A stretch of DNA of 64,000 bases from UBA3006 sp031401235 (GCA_031401235.1 JANNRJ010000030.1:129091-193090); one strand, 5' to 3'; positions 34,487-42,645 are shown, counted from the first letter of the stretch. Made by a program: numbers and translations. Notes: generated by a model from the letters alone, not told the origin.

Positions 34487-34516
34487 TTCAATTCAAACGA
34501 CTTCGTTTGAATTGAA
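34487..34516 (-). promoter_or_regulatory. Perfect 14-bp palindrome upstream of the DoxX gene
   Basis: The half-site TTCAATTCAAACGA (34487-34500) and its exact complement (34503-34516) are separated by two bases. It sits 13 bases before the DoxX start codon on the minus strand, next to the ribosome binding site. Its length and symmetry fit a dimeric repressor of the TetR or MarR type; a hairpin in the mRNA leader is the alternative. Confidence 0.75.
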
Positions 34517-34569
34517 CATAGCACGACAAATCTTTCGGATCGGAAACAGCCGAGTGAACGCAAAATTGG

Positions 34570-35832
34570 CTAAGCGTTTGGCATCCGACGAACGATTGCC
34601 GCCGCCGCTTTATACGCAGCTTCAGCCGGACCGGTCTCGTCCGGTCTCAACAGATTGGCCATAATCCGCAAAACCCATTCCATCAGTGTTCGACTGTGGA
34701 TACCGACTCGTGAGAGTTCACGCATCAGCACGGGTCGGCCGATGACTCGAGCAAACAAGCGAGCCACTTTGAAATAGTCGCCGTATTCATCGTCGATTCG
34801 GCGCTGATACTGCTGAAGTGCAGAGGCATCACCGCTGCCAAGGGCATCATGCAGGACGTCACTTGCCATTCGCGCGGTTTCGTATGCGTAATCGATACCT
34901 TCGCCATTGAACGGGTTCACGCTTCCAGCGGCATCGCCGACGACGAGAAAATTTGGACCGACTTTGGGACCAACTGATCCACCCATCGGAATCTTTCCAC
35001 TTGTCGCTTTACATTGCGGTTCCTCAGGATTGATTCCCCATCGGTCGGCGATCATGTGGGCGTAATTTGTGAGCAGGTGCGATGTGTTGACATCCTTAAA
35101 TTTTTTGAATGTCGAAAGTAACCCCACACCAATGTTGATGGTTCCGTCACCAACGGGAAATATCCACCCGTAACCAGGCATAGAATTTCCACTTCGATCC
35201 TTGACGTCGAGGGCCGATTCGATCCAAGGCTCGGCATGTCGAGGGCTTTCCCAATAAGTACGTATCGCCGTTCCATACGGCCATGCTTTTGTGCGCGAGG
35301 TGCCAAGCGCGCGGCCAAAGCGACTGTTGGCGCCATCGGCGATGACAACATATTTTGAACGAATCTCAAAAGATTTATTGGAATCGTGGTCGGCAACCAT
35401 GGCGCCACACACTTTTTCGCGCTCAATTATTGGCGACAGCGCCTCGTGCCCTTGCAACAGAGTTGCGCCAACCCGTTGCGCATTGAGGGCGACCATCGCA
35501 TCGAGTTCCCGTCGTCGGACAACATAACCATGTTGTGGATAAATGGGGTGACTCGGCCAACGTAATTCAAGTTCTCTGCCGTGCGCTGTGGCGCGCAAAC
35601 CTTCGTAGCGATGAAACTGTTCGAGCTGATCTCCGAGCCCCATGTCGTTGATCTGCTTCACAGCGCGGGGCGTCAATCCATCCCCACATGTTTTTTCCCG
35701 TGGGAAATGCTTACGTTCAACAATGATCGGTTGGTGGCCCAATTGCGCTAACCAAAATCCGGCAGCTGCTCCCGCCGGACCACCACCAATTATGAGTACG
35801 TCAGTTTCGAGAGTCTGTTGCCGCGCTGACAC
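34570..35832 (-). CDS. Geranylgeranyl-reductase-family FAD oxidoreductase
   Basis: A 420-residue flavoprotein. The FAD site is VLIIGGGPAGAAAGFWLAQL (residues 13-32), with FPREKTCGDGLTPRAV and VGDAAGSVNPFNGEGIDYAY further on, the standard signatures of this family. In actinobacteria such enzymes reduce double bonds in isoprenoid chains, for example the menaquinone side chain (MenJ). Its place next to genes for a menaquinol-type respiratory chain fits this, but the substrate is inferred. Confidence 0.87.
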   Translation of the reverse strand: MSARQQTLETDVLIIGGGPAGAAAGFWLAQLGHQPIIVERKHFPREKTCGDGLTPRAVKQINDMGLGDQLEQFHRYEGLRATAHGRELELRWPSHPIYPQHGYVVRRRELDAMVALNAQRVGATLLQGHEALSPIIEREKVCGAMVADHDSNKSFEIRSKYVVIADGANSRFGRALGTSRTKAWPYGTAIRTYWESPRHAEPWIESALDVKDRSGNSMPGYGWIFPVGDGTINIGVGLLSTFKKFKDVNTSHLLTNYAHMIADRWGINPEEPQCKATSGKIPMGGSVGPKVGPNFLVVGDAAGSVNPFNGEGIDYAYETARMASDVLHDALGSGDASALQQYQRRIDDEYGDYFKVARLFARVIGRPVLMRELSRVGIHSRTLMEWVLRIMANLLRPDETGPAEAAYKAAAAIVRRMPNA

Positions 35833-35870
35833 GCGTTCAGCGTACGGTTACGCCTGCAGACTTGGGGAAG

Positions 35871-36725
35871 TTACGAACCGGATAGGCGAGGAATAGTGCC
35901 GACTGCCACTGGCGGATCAGGCAAATCCTTGAATGTTTCGGCCAGAGTGTCGAAACTTGTGGTGCCTGCCGCGAGCGCCGCATAAATTTCGGAGGTTGGT
36001 GCGCACCAGCGGTCGTATTCATTCGACCACTCCGTGCTAGTTGGTCCAGCACCGCCGATCGTGTATCTCTCGTGACAAACAACTGCAAGAATTTGTGAAT
36101 CGGTTAGTCCACCACCTGCCTTTGCACCTTGCTGTGGCATCGGGTTGCCGTTATATGACATCGGTGCATGTGCCCCACCGGCTCGATCAGGGTTGCCGTA
36201 AGTCGCCAGTCCTTGGGCGACGAATGCTTCACTGCCGGTGTAAACGAAGTTGAGCATGTCTTCGATCTTGGGGAATGTATTCAATACTTCGCCTTGGTAC
36301 AAGACTCGGCCGGCACCGCCTTGCCCGTCTGCCCCATGACAGCCAGCGCATGATCCAAATAAACCTGCACCAACAGCCAATGGTCCTTCCACAATTTTTT
36401 CTTGCGGTCGCAATGCGAGTAAATAAATGAACGCCCATAGTGGTAACAAACTGAGAGTTGCCATTGCCCAAAACGGGATCTTCTTTCGTACTTTGGCAGC
36501 CACTACATAGGCTGGATCAGGTGGCGGTGGCATTGCACCAACTGGCGCAATCGGCGCCACTGGCTCCTTGACAATTCCGGCATTCGGAACTGATTGGATA
36601 CTCCCCGCTGATCCGGGGGCATCCGATCCAGCCGCATCAGGCGAGGCCGGAGCTACGTCAGATCCACCCAATGCTTCCCGACGCTCTTTGGCGCGTTTAA
36701 GTAGGTGTTCTGGAATTTCTGTCAC
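35871..36725 (-). CDS. Membrane-anchored monoheme cytochrome c
   Basis: A 284-residue protein. The cytosolic N-terminus starts MTEIPEHLLKRAKERREALG and is followed by an Ala/Pro-rich linker. One helix at about 84-104 crosses the membrane. The heme motif CAGCH (126-130) is in a class I cytochrome c domain, with NPMPQQ as the likely methionine ligand. The end of the domain extends to the C-terminus with two more cysteines. The start motif recurs in the subunit-IV-like protein of the divergent operon, so the two probably belong to one complex or pathway. Confidence 0.82.
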   Translation of the reverse strand: MTEIPEHLLKRAKERREALGGSDVAPASPDAAGSDAPGSAGSIQSVPNAGIVKEPVAPIAPVGAMPPPPDPAYVVAAKVRKKIPFWAMATLSLLPLWAFIYLLALRPQEKIVEGPLAVGAGLFGSCAGCHGADGQGGAGRVLYQGEVLNTFPKIEDMLNFVYTGSEAFVAQGLATYGNPDRAGGAHAPMSYNGNPMPQQGAKAGGGLTDSQILAVVCHERYTIGGAGPTSTEWSNEYDRWCAPTSEIYAALAAGTTSFDTLAETFKDLPDPPVAVGTIPRLSGS

Positions 36726-36807
36726 GAGAATCCTCTTTAGAATTGAACCGGTTGTCGTCTGAGATAAAAGCCTCTATAAGAATAGACACGATAGGCGAGT
36801 TAGAGCG

Positions 36808-36867
36808 GGTGCAAATGCACGATTAGGTACCCGAGTGCGGATGTGTCGCACCGTTCCCATTTGCACC
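36808..36867. promoter_or_regulatory. Inverted repeat in the divergent control region of the respiratory genes
   Basis: GGTGCAAATG (36808-36817) and its exact complement CATTTGCACC (36858-36867) are 40 bases apart in the 252-base gap between the cytochrome c gene and the large respiratory operon. TGCAC elements recur at 36816-36820 and again around 36882-36894 (TTGCACGAATGCAC). This looks like a cluster of operator half-sites. It does not match the Rex consensus. Confidence 0.4.
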
Positions 36868-36977
36868 TGCAACGTCACCGGATTGCACGAATGCACATGC
36901 TCCATTCTTTCGCCACATCGCACCCAATCGGACTAGGGTTATAAGGGATTTACCCAAGAAAGGCACCCCTGCGACCG

Positions 36978-37454
36978 ATGCTGGCAATCGACATTCTCAA
37001 ATGGCCAGGTGTGAACCAACCGTTCATTTTTTCCGTCGTGCTAACTGCTGGTTTGGCTTTTCTTGTCGTGCCCATTGGAAAGCGCCGACCGATTGATCGC
37101 AAGGTGACATGGGGTGAGGCGATGGTCGGAGGGATGTTCATCTTCGCTGTGTTGTTTCTCGCATTCGGTGTGGTGCCACATCAATTCATCGATCACGCTG
37201 ATCGGAATCTCGGTTGGCGACGAGACAAAATCCTCTATGGTCCATTTGGCATCTTCAAACCCAAAGCCCTCAATGGTCCGTTTCCTTTCACGATTAGTTA
37301 CGAAGCGATTCGCGACATCGTCGTTGTCGGAATTCATGCTGTCAACATTGGGGCGATGATCTTTCTCTTTTCGTGGTGGCAAAAACGTGGTGTAGTCAAG
37401 CCAAAAGAAATCGAGACTTCCACATACGGTCGTCCGCTGGTGAAGACGAGTTAA
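36978..37454 (+). CDS. Unknown three-helix membrane protein heading the bc-type operon
   Basis: A 158-residue protein with helices at about 15-33, 47-67 and 111-134. The loop after helix 2 (PHQFIDHADRNLGWRRDK) is rich in histidine and charged residues. I recognise no family. It is followed after six bases by the ferredoxin gene and then cytochrome b, so it is probably an accessory or subunit of the quinol-oxidising complex. Its conserved-looking WGEAMVGGMF and SYEAIRDIVVVGIH segments may face the quinone or a partner. Confidence 0.65.
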   Translation: MLAIDILKWPGVNQPFIFSVVLTAGLAFLVVPIGKRRPIDRKVTWGEAMVGGMFIFAVLFLAFGVVPHQFIDHADRNLGWRRDKILYGPFGIFKPKALNGPFPFTISYEAIRDIVVVGIHAVNIGAMIFLFSWWQKRGVVKPKEIETSTYGRPLVKTS

Positions 37455-37460
37455 TGCCAC

Positions 37461-37874
37461 ATGACTAAGACCGACGCCAACCCACCGATGCCCGAGTGGT
37501 CGTCTGAGTACGAACTCGTTGAAGTTGACAATGCGTACCTTTCCAAGGCGGTGAAACCCAAGCAATTCATTCACATCGATCAAAGTGAGTGCATCATGTG
37601 CGAGGGATGTGTCGACATCTGCCCATGGAAATGCATTCATATGGTGACACCAAATGCGATCGCCCAGGCGCAGGGTACCGAAATGCCCGGTTTAGATCCA
37701 TCGGACAAGGTTCTATTTATTATTGACGACGATGTTTGTACTCGCTGTGCGCTTTGCGTGGATCGCTGCCCAACGGGCGTGATTATTCTTGGCAAACTTG
37801 GTGAGCCAGGGGTGACCGGTGACTTACACTTACGCACCGATAACCACGGATATGCCTACGGACTGCGCTTTTAA
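37461..37874 (+). CDS. 2[4Fe-4S] ferredoxin in the cytochrome b operon
   Basis: A 137-residue protein with two cluster motifs, CIMCEGCVDICP (C44, C47, C50, C54) and CTRCALCVDRCP (C93, C96, C99, C103), separated by a long insertion of about 38 residues. No membrane helix or export signal is seen, so it should act on the cytosolic side. A ferredoxin inside a cytochrome b operon is unusual: it might pass electrons to or from the quinone pool. It ends 12 bases before cytochrome b. Confidence 0.88.
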   Translation: MTKTDANPPMPEWSSEYELVEVDNAYLSKAVKPKQFIHIDQSECIMCEGCVDICPWKCIHMVTPNAIAQAQGTEMPGLDPSDKVLFIIDDDVCTRCALCVDRCPTGVIILGKLGEPGVTGDLHLRTDNHGYAYGLRF

Positions 37875-37886
37875 GGAGAACGAATC

Positions 37887-38672
37887 ATGGCCCGCACAGT
37901 CGATGAAATGCCCCGCCCCACGATGAAGGAGCGCGCCGCAAAACTTGGCAAATCAGTGCAATCGAGCCAAGCGTGGAACTCGATCATGCGTCCCGGATCG
38001 ATTTTCCGCAAAGGATATACCGACTCTCCGAGAAATCGTTCATACGTGATTATGAACTCGGTGTTGTATCACCTTCATCCGGTCAAGGTGAAGCGTCATG
38101 CCGTCAAAGTGAGCTACACGCTGTGTCTCGGTGGGTTGAGTTTCTTTCTGTTCATCCTCTTGACCGTCACGGGCATCTTCTTGATGTTCTTCTATCGACC
38201 AACCGCGACCAATGCCTGGGAGGACATTCAGTCTCTACAAACCTCGGTGACGTTCGGACTGATGGTTCGCAACATGCACAGATGGGGTGCTCACCTGATG
38301 GTGATTAGCGTCTTTTTACATATGGCACGCGTGTTTTATCACGGTGCGTACAAGGCACCACGCGAATTCAATTGGGTCGTCGGCGTGATCTTGCTGGTGC
38401 TCACATTGATGCTTTCATTTACTGGATATTTGTTGCCGTGGGATCAGTTGGCCCTATGGGCAGTCACCGTTGGCACCAACATGATTGGATATTCGCCGGT
38501 AATTGGCTCGCAAGTTCGATTCGTCTTGCTCGGTGGAACTGAAATTGGTGCCGAAACGCTGTTGCGCTGGTACGTGCTGCATGTGTTGCTCTTTCCATTC
38601 ATCACTGTTATCTTTCTGGCGATCCACTTTTGGCGTGTACGCAAAGACGGCGGAATCTCGGGACCCCTCTGA
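37887..38672 (+). CDS. qcrB: Cytochrome b6-like subunit of menaquinol:cytochrome c reductase
   Basis: A 261-residue four-helix protein close to chloroplast cytochrome b6. Heme ligand pairs are H131/H145 and H232/H247; the 15-residue step of the second pair is the b6 spacing. YTLCLGG (C80) sits where b6 has the cysteine that binds heme c(i), and the C-terminus RKDGGISGPL also matches b6. AAGGAGA precedes the ATG. Typical actinobacteria carry a longer fused QcrB, so the split form is notable. It is expected to oxidise menaquinol with the Rieske protein. Confidence 0.92.
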   Translation: MARTVDEMPRPTMKERAAKLGKSVQSSQAWNSIMRPGSIFRKGYTDSPRNRSYVIMNSVLYHLHPVKVKRHAVKVSYTLCLGGLSFFLFILLTVTGIFLMFFYRPTATNAWEDIQSLQTSVTFGLMVRNMHRWGAHLMVISVFLHMARVFYHGAYKAPREFNWVVGVILLVLTLMLSFTGYLLPWDQLALWAVTVGTNMIGYSPVIGSQVRFVLLGGTEIGAETLLRWYVLHVLLFPFITVIFLAIHFWRVRKDGGISGPL

Positions 38673-39418
38673 TGACTGAAATCCCCGAACATCTGCTCAA
38701 GCGCGCTCAGGCGGCGCGCGAGAAGGCGGCCGCCACTAGTAATGAGTCGCCAACCGAGAACGACGCGGCCGCAACTGATCCACGAATTCCACAACATTTG
38801 TTGGACCGGAGCAAGGCGGCTCGTATTGGTGGCGCAACCGGAGGTGTTGCCGTAGCGGATCGACCAACAGCTGTAGTTCGTGTTGACCCGCAGTCTTTTG
38901 GACCTCTAGGTACCGGACCTGGCGGTCACACACAACGCTTGCTCACGGTCGTTAAGTCCGGTTCAATTCAAGATGTCAAAGCCATTCCAATCGACAAGGT
39001 TCATACCTGGCCGCACCTTTTGGCTATTGAGTTTGTTGCATCGCTTGCCTGTACGGCGTTTCTTTTCATTTTTTCCTGGTTTGTGAACGCGCCACTATTG
39101 CAGGCAGCCAACTTCAATCAGACGCCAAACCCGTCAAAAGCTCCTTGGTACTTTTTAGGACTGCAAGAGTTGCTCACCATGTTTCATCCGATGATTGCCG
39201 GAGTGACCATTCCAGGGGTCGGAATCATCGGTTTAATGCTTGCTCCGTTTGTCGATCGAAACCCATCCATCAAGCCGGAGGATCGCAAATTCATCACCAG
39301 TATGTTCACAGTCTTCTTAATGTTTTGGTCAATATTGGTGATCATTGGGTCATTCTTTCGAGGTCCAGGCTTCAACTTCACGTTCCCGTGGGTTGACGGA
39401 ATCTTCTTCGACCTCTAA
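38672..39418 (+). CDS. Subunit-IV-like cytochrome b C-terminal protein
   Basis: A 248-residue protein. About 110 N-terminal cytosolic residues contain the motif MTEIPEHLLKRAQAAR (1-16) and a second copy, RIPQHLLDRSKAAR (38-51). Three helices follow (about 118-138, 172-195, 208-228), as in subunit IV of b6f. The quinol-site loop reads SKAPWYFLGLQELL, so the glutamate of the usual PEWY is absent. Its ATG overlaps the previous stop by one base (TGATG). It completes cytochrome b. Confidence 0.88.
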   Translation: MTEIPEHLLKRAQAAREKAAATSNESPTENDAAATDPRIPQHLLDRSKAARIGGATGGVAVADRPTAVVRVDPQSFGPLGTGPGGHTQRLLTVVKSGSIQDVKAIPIDKVHTWPHLLAIEFVASLACTAFLFIFSWFVNAPLLQAANFNQTPNPSKAPWYFLGLQELLTMFHPMIAGVTIPGVGIIGLMLAPFVDRNPSIKPEDRKFITSMFTVFLMFWSILVIIGSFFRGPGFNFTFPWVDGIFFDL

Positions 39419-39430
39419 CTCGGATCAATC

Positions 39431-40285
39431 ATGGAAACCACCACCATTCTCGCTATTGCTGTCGCAGTAATCGTCGTGCTCGGCCTAGGCGTCGTGCTTA
39501 CTGCCTCGCGTCGAAGTGATGCTCGCGGTATTGGCTCTCTGTCACGCGAAACGCGTCGCAAAGATCGGGGCGAAGTCACCGATACTTCAATTTCGGGTCG
39601 TGACGTTGAGTTGGCTGCCGTGGCTGCTCGAAGTGTCGCTGTTGCTCCGCAACCATCACCAAATGTAGTTCCGTGGACCCCACCGGATTCCGAAGCACTT
39701 GGAGTGACGCGCCGCCAATTTTTCAACCGCGCCACCGTCACGCTGATGAGTGCGAGCCTTGGCGGATTCGGAGCCGCAGTCATCGCCTTTTTGTGGAGAG
39801 GAGCGTCGGGCGGATTCGGATCCAAAATCACAGTTGGCAAAGTTGATGACATAATCAGCGAAATTAGAGCAAACAAGGGTTTTCTATATGTGCCACAAGC
39901 GCGCTCCTGGGTAACGGAGTATCCACCGGAGGCGTTATCAAAGGCAAAAGTTGCATACGGAAAACAACCCGGGGTATTGGCTGGTATGGAGGCCGGACTC
40001 GTTGCGCTGTACCAGAAATGCCCGCATCTCGGTTGTCGGGTACCGACATGTGCAAGTTCGCAATGGTTTGAATGTCCGTGCCATGGTTCGCAGTACAACC
40101 GAGTGGGTGAAAAGAAGGGTGGTCCAGCGCCACGAGGAATGGATCGGTTTGGAGTTTCCCTTGCCAACGATGTCCTAGTAATTGACACGAGTGCCGTGTT
40201 CATTGGTCCAGCGATTGGCACCAACACGACTGGTCAAGAAGCAGAGGGACCGCACTGTGTGGGAAGTCTCGGTGGACACGGATGA
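39431..40285 (+). CDS. qcrA: Rieske iron-sulfur protein
   Basis: A 284-residue protein. An extra N-terminal helix (about 6-25) and a basic linker precede TRRQFFNRATVTLMSASLGG (93-112), a Tat-like anchor. The [2Fe-2S] site is CPHLGC (197-202) and CPCHGS (215-220). The Rieske centre takes electrons from quinol and hands them to cytochrome c. The N-terminal extra helix resembles the actinobacterial QcrA pattern, where several helices precede the head domain. The stop overlaps the next start by four bases. Confidence 0.93.
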   Translation: METTTILAIAVAVIVVLGLGVVLTASRRSDARGIGSLSRETRRKDRGEVTDTSISGRDVELAAVAARSVAVAPQPSPNVVPWTPPDSEALGVTRRQFFNRATVTLMSASLGGFGAAVIAFLWRGASGGFGSKITVGKVDDIISEIRANKGFLYVPQARSWVTEYPPEALSKAKVAYGKQPGVLAGMEAGLVALYQKCPHLGCRVPTCASSQWFECPCHGSQYNRVGEKKGGPAPRGMDRFGVSLANDVLVIDTSAVFIGPAIGTNTTGQEAEGPHCVGSLGGHG

Positions 40286-41346
40286 TGTTCGCCGACACAA
40301 CAACAAGCGTGGCGTGGTTCATTCTCGTCGTTTCGGTGTTGGGCTGGACTTTCTATTTAGTCAGCAATGTTCGCCGCGGCCGGGCCGAACTTGGATCAGA
40401 AATTGTGCTGGCGGCAAATCGTAAACCTTATTACGACGATGACATTCTTGAAGGTAAGAAGATCGAACGCACACAGTTGATTGGCATTGCATTTCTTGCT
40501 GTGATCACGATTGCCCTTCCGCTTTACTGGATTCTGGAACCAAGTCGTGAACGTGGTGCCACTGTGTTTTTCCAGGAGCGTTTCGAAACATGGGGAAGCC
40601 GCTTGTTTGCTCCGACTTCAGAGGGTGGCTACAACTGTGCGGGTTGCCATGGCGGAATGACAGGCTCAGGCGGTGCCTCGGGTTATTTGATCACCAATCC
40701 GATTACAAATGAAGTAAAGCCTGTCACTTGGAAGGCTCCAGCCATCAATACGCTTTTCTATCGCTATAGCGAAGCAGAAGTACGTTTCATCCTTGAATAC
40801 GGTCGACCATTTTCGCCGATGTCGGCGTGGGGTCTTGCTGGCGGCGGACCGCTAAATGAGCAACAGGTTCAGACCTTGATTGAGTATATGCAAAGTGTTC
40901 AAATCCCCCGAGAAGATTGCGCCAAGTTGAACGATGATCCGCGTCTATGTGAAGGCGGGCATCTACCCAAAGCGCAGCAGGATGCGATCCAAGCAGAAGC
41001 CGAACGAGTTGTGACGAACGGAACGTATTCAACTGTCGGTGAAGCACTATTTAATCTTGATCTCGGAGGTGGCAACTTTTCTTGCGCGCGGTGTCACACT
41101 AAGGGATGGTCGTATGGTGATCCACAAATCACTGGCGGTGGAGCACTCGGGCCCAACCTCACCAGTGGATCAACAGTGCGCCAATTTCCACAGCAGTCCG
41201 ATATGGTCGCATTCATCACCGGCGGTAGTGAATTGGGTAAGCGTTATGGCGAGCAAGGTCAGGGCAGTGGCCGGATGCCGGCATTTGGGGCGATGCTCAC
41301 CAATGAACAGATAAGAGCAATTGTCGATTATGTGCGGGGGATGTAA
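40282..41346 (+). CDS. Membrane-bound diheme cytochrome c
   Basis: A 354-residue protein with two helices (about 9-28 and 65-84) and two cytochrome c domains, CAGCH (119-123) and CARCH (268-272). Likely methionine ligands are in RPFSPMSAWG and GRMPAFGAML. It resembles the diheme QcrC cytochrome of actinobacterial quinol:cytochrome c reductases in role, although the layout (two N-terminal helices) differs. It is expected to take electrons from the Rieske centre to a terminal oxidase not encoded here. Confidence 0.87.
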   Translation: MMFADTTTSVAWFILVVSVLGWTFYLVSNVRRGRAELGSEIVLAANRKPYYDDDILEGKKIERTQLIGIAFLAVITIALPLYWILEPSRERGATVFFQERFETWGSRLFAPTSEGGYNCAGCHGGMTGSGGASGYLITNPITNEVKPVTWKAPAINTLFYRYSEAEVRFILEYGRPFSPMSAWGLAGGGPLNEQQVQTLIEYMQSVQIPREDCAKLNDDPRLCEGGHLPKAQQDAIQAEAERVVTNGTYSTVGEALFNLDLGGGNFSCARCHTKGWSYGDPQITGGGALGPNLTSGSTVRQFPQQSDMVAFITGGSELGKRYGEQGQGSGRMPAFGAMLTNEQIRAIVDYVRGM

Positions 41347-42165
41347 ATGCATTCGGCGCTCCTGGCAATCTCCTGGCAACCCGAAATACGTGGAATTGTT
41401 GTCGTAGCCATCGCCATCGTTGTATTCGTTGGTGGCCCGTATTTGGTAATCGGAACAAATGTTGGCGCTCGACTCGGAATCCTCATCGTCGTGGCCGGTT
41501 TCTTTGGTTGGATGATGGTGATGGGAGGAATTTGGTGGACGTATGGCATCGGGCTGAAGGGTCCAGATCCTTCATGGAAACCCGCTAGTCCAATAACCAT
41601 CATCCGTGACGCGTCTGAATTCGAAAATGTAGGTCTTGTGACCTCTGCACTCTTGATGACTGGTGTCCCAACAGCCGACGCCGCCACCGCATCTGATGCG
41701 CTTCAACGTGATGGCTGGAACTTGCTGGATGATGCAGACCCGCAACGCGGACAAGCAGTTGCTTCATCTGATGAAATTTTACTAGTCGAAGCCAAGGAGT
41801 TTCTTGCTGGTGAGTATCTGTCCGTTGCGGTGTACGACCGAGGTGGTGAACGTTGGCCAAAGATCAACGATTCGCTTGACTTCATTGCGTTCTTCCACAA
41901 ACCGCATTATGCACTTGTTGAAGTCGCCCCAGTTGTTGCCCAACGAGTGGAACCGGGTCGGGCGCCTGCCATACCGGTGATTGACACGACGAAACCTCAT
42001 CGATATATCTACATGCTGCGCGATCTCGGTGCCAAGCGCCAGCCAGCGATGTTCATAGCCTTCGGGTCGGGACTCATCTTTTTCATTCTCTGCTGGGTCT
42101 TACATCGCCGCGATCTTGCACTTCGAGCCAATCTTTCGGCTGAACGCTCGCTGACAAAAGGCTAA
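41347..42165 (+). CDS. Unknown membrane protein between cytochrome c and nuoA
   Basis: A 272-residue protein beginning one base after the previous stop. Helices are at about 15-36, 43-66 and 230-252, with a soluble middle domain of about 150 residues that should lie outside or inside depending on topology. IWWTYGIGLKGPDPSWKP follows helix 2. No metal or heme motif is seen. It separates the bc-type genes from nuoA by three bases and may help assemble or connect the complexes; this is inference from position only. Confidence 0.65.
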   Translation: MHSALLAISWQPEIRGIVVVAIAIVVFVGGPYLVIGTNVGARLGILIVVAGFFGWMMVMGGIWWTYGIGLKGPDPSWKPASPITIIRDASEFENVGLVTSALLMTGVPTADAATASDALQRDGWNLLDDADPQRGQAVASSDEILLVEAKEFLAGEYLSVAVYDRGGERWPKINDSLDFIAFFHKPHYALVEVAPVVAQRVEPGRAPAIPVIDTTKPHRYIYMLRDLGAKRQPAMFIAFGSGLIFFILCWVLHRRDLALRANLSAERSLTKG

Positions 42166-42168
42166 GTC

Positions 42169-42645
42169 GTGGGTCAATACCTACCGATCTTCGTCTTATT
42201 GATTCTCGCTGCCTTATTTGGGGTGATGAGTTCGATGGCGTCCAAATTGCTTGCTCCCAGGCGCCCCAATAGCGCAAAATCTGCGCCATATGAATGTGGA
42301 ATTGTGCCCAGTCGTGACGCGCCGGAGCGATTTCCAGTGAGCTTTTACATCGTGGCGATGTTGTTCATCATGTTCGATATTGAGATCATCTTTGCCTATC
42401 CATACGCGGTTAGTCGTCAAGAACTTGGTTCATTCGCGTTCTTTGAAATGGTCGCCTTTAGCGTCGTATTTTTCGTCGCGTTTCTGTATGCCATCGCTCG
42501 GGGGGCATTGGATTGGGGTCCATTTCAACGAGCGGTTCGTCTGGATCAAATCGGTGGTACCGACATTTCTTCGGCGATGTCAAAACCAACGTACTCGGTG
42601 CGCATTGTTGGACTTGATGGTCGCACTAACGAAGTGCCGTCTTAA
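42169..42645 (+). CDS. nuoA: NADH:quinone oxidoreductase subunit A
   Basis: A 158-residue membrane subunit with three helices. KSAPYECGIVPSRDAPERFP is the conserved loop near the quinone channel and VAMLFIMFDIEIIFAYPYA the following helix. The start is GTG. A C-terminal tail of about 30 residues (SSAMSKPTYSVRIVGLDG) extends beyond the usual length. The stop overlaps the nuoB ATG by one base. Confidence 0.93.
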   Translation: MGQYLPIFVLLILAALFGVMSSMASKLLAPRRPNSAKSAPYECGIVPSRDAPERFPVSFYIVAMLFIMFDIEIIFAYPYAVSRQELGSFAFFEMVAFSVVFFVAFLYAIARGALDWGPFQRAVRLDQIGGTDISSAMSKPTYSVRIVGLDGRTNEVPS

